NCBI GenBank assembly: GCA_025459175.1
Contig: JALORC010000001.1
Span: 62,001-126,000, forward strand
DNA length: 64,000 bases
From: Planctomycetota bacterium
Lineage (GTDB): Bacteria > Planctomycetota > UBA1135 > UBA2386
Direction: 5' to 3'
Shown here: positions 17,789 through 24,971 of the stretch, piece by piece
Numbering within the stretch: position 1 is the first letter of the stretch
How the letters are laid out: every line of letters starts with the position of its first letter
Made by a program: the position numbers and the translations under genes
Notes under the pieces: model-generated
The model's database searches: none
The model's input: only the letters and a program-made list of their open reading frames with translations
Told to the model about the DNA's origin: nothing

Positions 17789-18646
17789 TCACCAACGGAC
17801 GAAGCTGCAGCGTCGCAGCGGTAGCTCGCGCCGGGCGACCAGGCCACCGTGATTCCACTCCTGCACCGGCGCGACCACCCGCCGCGGCGCGCCGTGCAGC
17901 GCATCGGCGACCGGAACCAGGAACGCCACCGGCCGCAGCGGGGGCGCCAGAACGTCGAGCTCGCGGAGCGTGGCATCGACGAACGCATCCTCGTCCGCGA
18001 CCGCGGCAGGACGAGAACGGCGTGTCGACACGAACCGGAAGTCGCCGGACGGGTCGGCGTCGCGACTGGTGAACTCCTCGACGACAACGCCGTCGTCGAG
18101 CCAGCGGTAGCTGCGCGGGCGCTCGTGATCGACGAGCTCGAACACCAACGCGTGCAGATCGGCACTGAGCTGCCGCGGCCATGCGCGGTTCGGGGTGGCG
18201 TCCAACGCGATCGTCCACGAGTGACCTCGGATGCCGATCAGCACGGCCCAGCCGCCGCCGGGCGACACTTCTCTGCCCAGCGCGTCGTCATACACGACAG
18301 CACCGCGGGCACGGAACCACTGCAACACCACGTCATGTGGGGCCCGCACGAGCACTAGATACCGATCCACACCTGGATCCAGCAGGCCACGCCGGTCCGG
18401 GTCGTATCCGGTCTGCCACGCAGCGAATGCGGCCGGATCGTCGACCGCCGCCTCGTTCGCCCCGGCAGCACGCGGACCGGGCGGACGCCACGACGCCCCG
18501 CGGACCACGAGCGCCAGCACGACCATGCCGACCCCGATCGCCAATCCCGGAAACCCGATCGCCCGCATAACGCCAACCCCCTGCCCACCGGCTCGCTGCG
18601 ATGCACCGAGTGCATTCGGGCCATTGCCAGGAGCCTTGGACCTCAT
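17789..18646 (-). CDS. Hypothetical protein with N-terminal membrane anchor (285 aa)
   Basis: A single hydrophobic helix (about residues 28-48, FPGLAIGVGMVVLALVVRG) suggests a membrane anchor or uncleaved signal. The rest is a soluble mixed alpha/beta domain rich in aspartate and arginine, with the stretches VVYDDALGREVSPGGGWAV, HSWTIALDATPNRAWP and WLDDGVVVEEF. I do not recognise it. The start at 18646 is supported by an ATGA overlap with the gene before it, so the two are coupled; the ATG 78 bases further in is possible. Together with the SUKH protein downstream it forms a run of three small reverse-strand genes, and a role in defence or envelope homeostasis is speculation based only on that context. 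Confidence 0.6.
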   Translation of the reverse strand: MRSKAPGNGPNALGASQRAGGQGVGVMRAIGFPGLAIGVGMVVLALVVRGASWRPPGPRAAGANEAAVDDPAAFAAWQTGYDPDRRGLLDPGVDRYLVLVRAPHDVVLQWFRARGAVVYDDALGREVSPGGGWAVLIGIRGHSWTIALDATPNRAWPRQLSADLHALVFELVDHERPRSYRWLDDGVVVEEFTSRDADPSGDFRFVSTRRSRPAAVADEDAFVDATLRELDVLAPPLRPVAFLVPVADALHGAPRRVVAPVQEWNHGGLVARRELPLRRCSFVRW

Positions 18647-19077
18647 GAGTCCCGACCATCGCCGCGATCGCAGGCCAGACGCAGCACCAGCGCCATCGCA
18701 CCGGCACCGAGGAAATGGGCGATCACCACCCAGACGTTGGTGAACATCAGCGAGAACTCGAGCGGATCGCCGCCATGGTGGCCCGTCGCCGCGAACGCGA
18801 TCGCGATCACCAACACGACGATCGCCAGCACACCGACGACCGTGGCGCGGAAGAAGCCGTTGCCGGGCGGCTGGTCGAGTTCACCGACGGCGAAGATCGT
18901 CGTGAACACGCCGGTCACGAACCACAGCGCGAGGATCGCCGCCGAGCTGCTGTCGAGCCGCGTCAGCACGTCGAGGAAGATCATCGCGATCTGGGCCAGG
19001 AAGTTGGCGACGCACAGGCACAGCATCGCCAGAGCGAACGACACCAGCACCCGCGCCACACGCGACAGCAGAGACAC
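18643..19077 (-). CDS. Small four-helix membrane protein (144 aa)
   Basis: The protein is nearly all membrane: four hydrophobic segments at about residues 8-30, 46-66, 76-100 and 110-135. The loops are short, the most polar being GELDQPPGNGF and TGHHGGDPLEF. The start is a GTG at 19077, chosen because upstream codons are in a polar, unlike stretch and helix 1 begins directly after it. The stop overlaps the ATG of the next gene, which argues that this is a real translated frame and the first gene of a coupled pair. No family recognised. It diverges from the exported-protein gene at 19192 across about 115 bases with no clear promoter motif. Confidence 0.6.
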   Translation of the reverse strand: MSLLSRVARVLVSFALAMLCLCVANFLAQIAMIFLDVLTRLDSSSAAILALWFVTGVFTTIFAVGELDQPPGNGFFRATVVGVLAIVVLVIAIAFAATGHHGGDPLEFSLMFTNVWVVIAHFLGAGAMALVLRLACDRGDGRDS

Positions 19078-19191
19078 GGCGACACGGTAGCCGGAGTGGG
19101 TCGGGACGGAGAACGAGCAACCGACGCAGCGGTCCGGCGCCCGCTGGTGCCAGCCACGTAATCCCGCAGCCGGCGGCGGCTCTTGCCCGCC

Positions 19192-21324
19192 GTGCCCTCC
19201 CTCCTCCGCCTGCTGCTTCTGCTGCTCGCCAGCCTCCCCGCCTTCGCCCAGACCATCGCGCTCGGCCACGGTTGTGCCCTCGATGTCATCGACGGCACGC
19301 TGACCGCGATCGGCGACGACTACAAAGCGACGTTCCGCGCCGGGGAACTCGAGTTCACCCCGCTGCTCGGGCGGCAGGCGCCGCGCAACCTGCCGCTCGC
19401 CCTGGAGGTGACCCACTGCTCGCGCGGCGAGCCGGTCGCCGTGGGTCCGGCCGCCCTGAGCCACGACGGCCTGGTCGCGACGTTCGGACGGCCGGAACTC
19501 GACGAACGGCTCGAAGTGCGCACCGATGGCATCAAGCAGAGCTTCGTGTTCGCCAGCCTGCCGCCGGGCAACGGCGATCTCGTGGTGCGCTGCCGCGTGC
19601 GTTCCGAACTGCGGCCGCAGGCCATCCGCAGCGCCGGTAGCCTGCGCTTCCTGCACGGGTCGGTGGGCGGCGTCGAGATCGGCGCCGTGCTGGGGCTCGA
19701 GGCCGACGGCAAAACCTGCGATGGCTCCCTGCACTGTGACGGCGAGCACGTCGATTTCGTGCTGCCGGCCTCGTTCGTGCAACAGGCGCGACTGCCGCTG
19801 GTCGTCGATCCGTTGCTCAGCACCATCGCGGTCACATCGTCGACGCTCGCCGACAGCGCCCCGGACGTGGCGCCGCTGCCGGCCCCGGTCGACGCCTATC
19901 TGGTCGTCTGGCAACGCGCGGTGTCGGCGACCGACCGCGACGTGCGCGCCCAGCGCGTCAGCAGCAACGGCACGCTGCTCGGCTCGCTGATCATGCTGGA
20001 GACTTCGAGCCAGGACACCGCCGATGTCAGCGTCGCGGCATCCCCGATCTCCGGTCGCTGGCTCGTCGCGTGGGAACAGCTCGGTGACATCAAGGGGCGC
20101 ATCCTGTCGTCGACCGGCGGCCCGCTGAGTTCCCTGGACTTCGCCAACGGCCCCAACCAGCAACGGTCGCCGACACTGGCCGGTGGCGGCTTCGCCTCGA
20201 GCGGCATCGCGATGTGCGTCTGGCACGACGCCACCGCGAACCAGATCCAGTGCAAGCAGGTCAACCTGTCGACGCTGTCCAGCTCGTTCCCCAACAGCGT
20301 GGTCGCCAGCGGCACGTCCGCGATCACCGTCTCCGACCCGACGATCTCTCGCGACAACCGACTCGACCGCGCCCTGGTGGTGTGGCGCACGACCAACCTG
20401 CTCGGCCAGCGCAGCCTGCGCGGCGTCGTGCTGACCCCGAACGGCACGCCACTGTCACCGGTGGTGCCCATCGCCGGCGGCGGCGGCATCGACGCATCCT
20501 TCCCGACCTGTGCCGGCGATGGCGTCGACTTCGTCGTGAGCTGGCTCAGTGCGTCGCCGGTGCTCGGGAACGGCGCCGCCTGCGCCGCCGTGCACCACGA
20601 CTTCGTGTTCCAAGGACTCGGCCCGCTCACTGTGGGCACGCCCCGCCCGTTCCAGGGCCCCGGCGGCTCGGTGCGCAGCACGGCGACGGCGATGTTCCAG
20701 GGCTCGGCGATGGTCGCGCTCTCGAGCCCCGGCACGACCGGCAACGACGTGTCCACGCTGTCGGTCGATCCGTTGCTGTGCAGCGACTGCGAGGGCTCGC
20801 TGCCGGTCGATCTCGCGGGCAACGACGTCGATGTCGCCATCTGTTCGCGCGCGACCGGACCCGCTGCCATCACGCCGAACGACGGCGCCGTGGTCTACGT
20901 GCCGATCGTCGGTGGCCAGGGCGATGTCGCGCTGCGCCTGCTGCGCGCCGACGACGGCGTGCGCAGCCTGCTCGAGATCAACTGCACACCGGGCCTGCCG
21001 TTCGCCCCGTGTGCGCGCGCCGGCAACCAGGGCTTCGGCGTCCTGCTGCGCGGGGCAGAGGCGAACGAGCTGACACTGGTGATCCACTCGACGGCGTTGC
21101 TGAACTTCAACTGCCAGCCGTGCATCATCGGCCCGGACCCGGCCGTCGGCGTGATCGAGTTCCTCGGCGCCACTTCGGCGAACGGCGACCTGCGCGCGGC
21201 GCTGCCGCTGCCCGGGGGGCCAGCGGTGGTCGGCACCACGGTGCACTCGCAGTTCGTGCTGTTCGGCGGCCAGTGCCTCGGCAACTTCCGCGGCACGCTC
21301 GGCATCTCGTGCACGCTGCAGTGA
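19192..21324 (+). CDS. Large exported protein, paralog of the 12721 gene (710 aa)
   Basis: A signal peptide (MPSLLRLLLLLLASLPAFAQ) starts at GTG 19192; a TTG nine bases upstream is possible. The first 200 residues repeat the domain of the gene at 12721: DDYKATFRAGELEFTPLLGR matches its DYKA-x-F and P-x-LGR motifs, and RLPLVVDPLLS matches its PLVVDPLL. The middle is beta-rich with recurrent short strands ending in a tryptophan: YLVVWQRAV, RWLVAWEQL and RALVVWRTT. That spacing fits a beta-propeller. The tail from about residue 595 (INCTPGLPFAPC) is cysteine-rich and ends GTLGISCTLQ; it looks like a diverged version of the C-terminal module. No enzymatic motif is seen. Placement and paralogy suggest an extracellular binding role. 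Confidence 0.7.
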   Translation: MPSLLRLLLLLLASLPAFAQTIALGHGCALDVIDGTLTAIGDDYKATFRAGELEFTPLLGRQAPRNLPLALEVTHCSRGEPVAVGPAALSHDGLVATFGRPELDERLEVRTDGIKQSFVFASLPPGNGDLVVRCRVRSELRPQAIRSAGSLRFLHGSVGGVEIGAVLGLEADGKTCDGSLHCDGEHVDFVLPASFVQQARLPLVVDPLLSTIAVTSSTLADSAPDVAPLPAPVDAYLVVWQRAVSATDRDVRAQRVSSNGTLLGSLIMLETSSQDTADVSVAASPISGRWLVAWEQLGDIKGRILSSTGGPLSSLDFANGPNQQRSPTLAGGGFASSGIAMCVWHDATANQIQCKQVNLSTLSSSFPNSVVASGTSAITVSDPTISRDNRLDRALVVWRTTNLLGQRSLRGVVLTPNGTPLSPVVPIAGGGGIDASFPTCAGDGVDFVVSWLSASPVLGNGAACAAVHHDFVFQGLGPLTVGTPRPFQGPGGSVRSTATAMFQGSAMVALSSPGTTGNDVSTLSVDPLLCSDCEGSLPVDLAGNDVDVAICSRATGPAAITPNDGAVVYVPIVGGQGDVALRLLRADDGVRSLLEINCTPGLPFAPCARAGNQGFGVLLRGAEANELTLVIHSTALLNFNCQPCIIGPDPAVGVIEFLGATSANGDLRAALPLPGGPAVVGTTVHSQFVLFGGQCLGNFRGTLGISCTLQ

Positions 21325-21345
21325 GCCGCCGCGCGCGTGCACCCC

Positions 21346-21367
21346 GGCGGCGGACCATGCCGCCGCC
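21346..21367. terminator. Hairpin between convergent genes
   Basis: GGCGGCGG pairs with CCGCCGCC over a six-base loop, all perfect. It lies between the stop at 21324 and the convergent stop at 21388. Neither side has a T-run, so it would be a GC-only, possibly bidirectional terminator. Confidence 0.4.
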
Positions 21368-21387
21368 CGGGTCCATCACGGCACCGC

Positions 21388-23079
21388 TTACCGATTGATC
21401 TCCAGCAACAGTCGGTTGCTGATCGTGCCGGTGCCGGCGGCCGACAGGGTCGCCCCCTGCAGGTAGAGCTCGAGCTCCAGGCCCAGGGTCGGCGGAATGG
21501 TCAGCGGCACGTCGAACGTCCCGGCCGCCCCCACCGAGCCCGAGCTGGCGCGCCGGACCGAGGCGTCACCCGGCATGCGCCAGCTGCCCAGCGGCGCCGC
21601 GAAGCGGTGGTAGGCAATCGGGTCCTGGTTGCTCGGGATCCACAGGAACAGCACGGCCAGGTCGCTGGGGTTGCCACTGAGTGCGACGTTGATCGGGGTC
21701 GGCACACCGTTCGTGTGCAGGTTGCCGAAGGCGTCGAGCTGCGGGCAAGAGAGGCGCACCGCAGCGCCGCCACCATCGGTGCGCTCGTCGGCGCCGATCT
21801 CGACGCTCGGCGCAGCGTCGCCGACGAAGTCGAGGATGCGCGAGTCACCGTCGAGGTCCATGCCGCAGTCGGCGCGCGCGCTCATCGCGCCGACGTTGAC
21901 CGTGACCGTCGGCAGCACGAACGAGTTCGTGCCCGCGTCCAGCAGCGGGGAAGAGGGCTGCAAGTGGAGATCCGACGGCGCCGCGACGAACTGCGGCGAG
22001 TTGCCGGCGCCGACGACGGACAGGATCCAGTTGGTGGCCTGAGTCAGCACCCCGGTGCCGCCGTTGCTGAGATCCGTGACCGCGCTGGCACCTGCGGCGT
22101 ACGACATGGGATTCCAGAGGATGTTGTTCGCCAGCGTGATATTGCCCGCTCCGGCGATCAACACTCCGAACACCGGCTGGTTCAACGAGAATGGCCGGCC
22201 GTAGCCCTGGGTATTGTTGACGACGTGTGCACTGCAGTTGAGCAGCGCGATGCCCCATTCCGCGTCGTGGACGACGTTGGAGACGATGCGGGGCAGCGTG
22301 GTCGTCGGGGCCCCGAACACCTGGATGCCGACCTCGTTGTCGTGGATGTCGTTGGCGCGGAACAGATTCGTCGAGGTGCCGTCGAGGTTCACCGCATTGA
22401 TACCCGTGCCGAAGCCGGACTCGTTGGCGTTGAACGCGATCTCGCACTCTTCGACGACGTGCTGCGAGTTGCGCCCGACGCGCGTCCAGATGGTGATACC
22501 GGTCGAGCGGTTCTGGACCAGGCGGCATCGATGCACGTGGACCTGGTCCGGCGTGTTCACCGGCAGGCCCGAGATCGAGGTGTCGATCTCGATCCCGGCT
22601 ATGCCGTCGCGCAAGGTGAGTCCGCGGAGGATCGTGCCCGGGGTGACGCCGCAGGCGCCGTTCTGGGCTCCGGCCCGATTGACCCGGAGCACCGGCTCGA
22701 ACTGGGTACCGCTGATGACGACCCCGGGTTCGAAGGCCTCGAGTTTGACACCGCGGGCCGGCAACTCGATCGGATAGGTCTCACTGACCCCATAGTTGCC
22801 AGCGCGAAGGTTGATCGTGATCGGATTGCCGCTCGGGGTCAGACTCAGGGCGGTCGCCACCGCGTGGGTCACCGTGCGCCACGGGGCCGTGATCGTGCCG
22901 GGGTTGGCGTTGTTACCGGTCGGGGCAACGTAGTAGATGTTGCCACAGCTCCACGGCGCGGGGTTGGTAGGGATCGGCGCAATCTGCTGCTGGAAGGTCT
23001 GTGCGACCAGGGCACCGACGAACGGGCTGCAGGCCATGGTGACGAGCAGATGGAGAGCGGACTTTCGGTTGCGTGTCAT
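21388..23079 (-). CDS. Exported right-handed beta-helix (DUF1565-like) protein (563 aa)
   Basis: After a signal peptide (MTRNRKSALHLLVTMACSPF and on, cut near LVAQ) the sequence enters a DUF1565-type start: YYVAPTGNNANPGTITAPW then TVTHAVATAL, the usual opening of surface beta-helix proteins. Repeated short coils follow (RGLTLRDGIAGIEI, ANDIHDNEVGIQVFG, VHDAEWGIALLNCS) as in pectate-lyase-like helices to about residue 380, ending in the SPLLDAGTNSF and VEIGADE pattern common in this family. The C-terminal 130 residues form the shared module, closing ISNRLLLEINR. The fold often binds or cleaves polysaccharide, but no catalytic set is visible. The start at 23079 is supported by a GAGGAA Shine-Dalgarno five bases upstream, one of the clearest in the window. 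Confidence 0.8.
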   Translation of the reverse strand: MTRNRKSALHLLVTMACSPFVGALVAQTFQQQIAPIPTNPAPWSCGNIYYVAPTGNNANPGTITAPWRTVTHAVATALSLTPSGNPITINLRAGNYGVSETYPIELPARGVKLEAFEPGVVISGTQFEPVLRVNRAGAQNGACGVTPGTILRGLTLRDGIAGIEIDTSISGLPVNTPDQVHVHRCRLVQNRSTGITIWTRVGRNSQHVVEECEIAFNANESGFGTGINAVNLDGTSTNLFRANDIHDNEVGIQVFGAPTTTLPRIVSNVVHDAEWGIALLNCSAHVVNNTQGYGRPFSLNQPVFGVLIAGAGNITLANNILWNPMSYAAGASAVTDLSNGGTGVLTQATNWILSVVGAGNSPQFVAAPSDLHLQPSSPLLDAGTNSFVLPTVTVNVGAMSARADCGMDLDGDSRILDFVGDAAPSVEIGADERTDGGGAAVRLSCPQLDAFGNLHTNGVPTPINVALSGNPSDLAVLFLWIPSNQDPIAYHRFAAPLGSWRMPGDASVRRASSGSVGAAGTFDVPLTIPPTLGLELELYLQGATLSAAGTGTISNRLLLEINR

Positions 23080-23551
23080 TGTCGTTCCTCGTTGAGAATT
23101 GGGACTTCGCAATGAGGACGCGACACGCGGCGTCGAGAGGACGACGAAGAATGGAATCCTCGAGCCGTCCGGGTGCTGCTCCGGCGATCGGTGATCACAC
23201 CGACGTCCCACACGTCATCGGCAGCCCCTCGTCGCACTCGATCTCGCCTGCCAAGGGAAGCAACCACTCAGGTTGCTCGGTGGCGACAGTCCGATGACGC
23301 TTACGCCGCGCGGCGTGATACGGAGCCGGCTCGCCTCGTGCGCCGGCACGACCTCGGTGTGATGGAGGCCGAGGATGCCACACCGCAAGGTGTGGACCGG
23401 TGCGACGCCGGCCGCGTGCGTGCATCGCGAGAACGCCGTGGCGAGTTCGCGGCGTGACGCGTCATGGTATTGTCCACCGCGGCGCGCGAGCTGCCTGCGC
23501 GGTGGACGGTCCGAACCATCCGTCCCGGCCGACCGGGACGACCGACTGTCA
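23080..23551. other. 472-base intergenic region without a convincing gene
   Basis: This stretch separates two reverse-strand genes. Next to the 23079 start it holds a GAGGAA ribosome binding site (23085-23090) and a less GC-rich stretch that probably contains the promoter. Next to the 23552 stop it holds the hairpin listed separately. Several short open frames occur on both strands, but they overlap each other and have arginine-rich, low-complexity translations, so I do not call a gene. Confidence 0.6.
23521..23540 (-). terminator. Hairpin downstream of the sigma/kinase operon
   Basis: CGTCCCGG and CCGGGACG form a perfect eight-pair stem with a four-base loop, 11 bases after the stop of the last gene of the ECF-kinase operon. 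No T-run follows on the reverse strand, so intrinsic termination would rest on the stem alone. Confidence 0.5.
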
Positions 23552-24964
23552 CTACGACTGCAGCTTCAGAGTCCAACCCCGCCGGATCGCCGAGCTCGTC
23601 ACGAACGTCGTGTCGATGACGATGGTGCCTGAGGTCGCCGTCGGCAAGCGCAGGAACGTCTGCATGCGATTGCCGGTCCGCGCCCGGGGGATCGTGATCG
23701 TCCTGCCGCCGACCGTCACCACCCAGATGACGTCACCGACCTCATTGGGGAGGTTGGTGGCCTGCAACAGCACTGCGTCCTCGGTCGCGCTGGCACGGAA
23801 GCGAGCAGCGCTCGAACCGATCACCGCCGGCTGCTGGCCCCACTCGGGCATGGCCATCCACTTGCAGAAATCGAATCCGGGCAGGGTTTCCGGGTCGTAG
23901 GTGCAGAGCGAGTCGACGTCGGTGTCGTTGCCGATACCGATTCTCTGCGTGATGCTCTGCCCCCCCTTGGCCTTGAGGGGCTTGTTGCCGCCGGCGACGT
24001 CGGGACCGCCGATCAGCACCTGCTCCGACGGGGCGGAGGTCGACTGGGCCAACGAGAACACGATACGGTCCTTGTGATTCACCACGTCGAAGTAGGCAAT
24101 CGCGTCGATCACGTCCTCGGCACCCAGGCCCAACTGAAGAGGCGTGAAGGCCACTTCGATCGGATTCCAGCCCGATGGGGTCCACTGCGCCCTGAAGACA
24201 TGGTTGGGGCGGATGGTGCTCGGGCTCGTACCGGGTGCGAAGGCGCCCGAGTAAGCGGACCAGTTCGCAGGGTTCCTGATGTGATCCGCCGATGCCGGCG
24301 TGAGGGTGAAGAACCACCTGCCCACCACCGGCACGAGGAAGGTCGGTGAGCCCTGGGCCTCGACCACGGCCGGCATGTAGGTGTCCACGCCGATCACCTG
24401 CGCACCCGCGGCGAGGGACATGTGCTCCTGACCGACGTCGAAGAAGGCCGCATCGACGAGGTCGACCGGGACACCCGCGTTGTCGGCGAACCAGTAGCTG
24501 TAGAGATCGTTGCCACGTCCCCCAGGCCCCAGCGCCAGGCGCTTGCCGAAAGCGGTCGAGACACCCAGATGGGTGTAGCTGGTCTTCTGCACCACCGAGA
24601 TCGAGATCGCTGCCCAGCCCGCCCCCGAAGCAGGCGTGACTTCCCAGTGTGTTTCCATTTCGGTGACAGGGATGTTGTCGTTCCCGGTGGAGATCGCGTT
24701 CATGTGGAACTGCTGCGCGCGGAAGCTCGCGTTGGCTCCGAGGTGATGCAGCAGTGCCGGGACGGTGAAGGTCGGGGCCAGGCCATTCGCCGGAAACTGC
24801 AGCAGGCTCCGATCACCTGCCGGCTTGCCCTGGATCGTGCAGCTGTTGGTGCTCGCGTTCTCGATGATGAGCCCCTGCGCCAAGCCCGACAGCGGCGATT
24901 GTGCAGCGAGCCCCCCGAGCGAGGCAGTGAGAAAGGAGATGAGGATCGTTGGCTTCATGGTCAT
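23552..24964 (-). CDS. Exported protein at the end of the ECF sigma-kinase operon (470 aa)
   Basis: A signal peptide (MTMKPTILISFLTASLGGLAAQ) leads a beta-rich, glycine- and threonine-rich protein with few cysteines. Stretches such as GWAAISISVVQKTSYTHLG, DRIVFSLAQST and GRTITIPRART suggest a lectin-like or jelly-roll body with an immunoglobulin-like tail. I do not recognise the family, and the tail does not clearly match the shared C-terminal module. The ATG at 24964 is only seven bases after the stop of the kinase gene, so it is almost surely co-transcribed with kinase and sigma factor. That makes it the best candidate for either the target output or the sensed partner of that signalling pair. 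A hairpin follows its stop. Confidence 0.75.
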   Translation of the reverse strand: MTMKPTILISFLTASLGGLAAQSPLSGLAQGLIIENASTNSCTIQGKPAGDRSLLQFPANGLAPTFTVPALLHHLGANASFRAQQFHMNAISTGNDNIPVTEMETHWEVTPASGAGWAAISISVVQKTSYTHLGVSTAFGKRLALGPGGRGNDLYSYWFADNAGVPVDLVDAAFFDVGQEHMSLAAGAQVIGVDTYMPAVVEAQGSPTFLVPVVGRWFFTLTPASADHIRNPANWSAYSGAFAPGTSPSTIRPNHVFRAQWTPSGWNPIEVAFTPLQLGLGAEDVIDAIAYFDVVNHKDRIVFSLAQSTSAPSEQVLIGGPDVAGGNKPLKAKGGQSITQRIGIGNDTDVDSLCTYDPETLPGFDFCKWMAMPEWGQQPAVIGSSAARFRASATEDAVLLQATNLPNEVGDVIWVVTVGGRTITIPRARTGNRMQTFLRLPTATSGTIVIDTTFVTSSAIRRGWTLKLQS

Positions 24965-24971
24965 TTGCAGA

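Noticed and set aside
23173-23457. Short open frames in the 472-base gap
   Set aside because: They overlap each other on both strands, have no ribosome binding site and no family-like translation.
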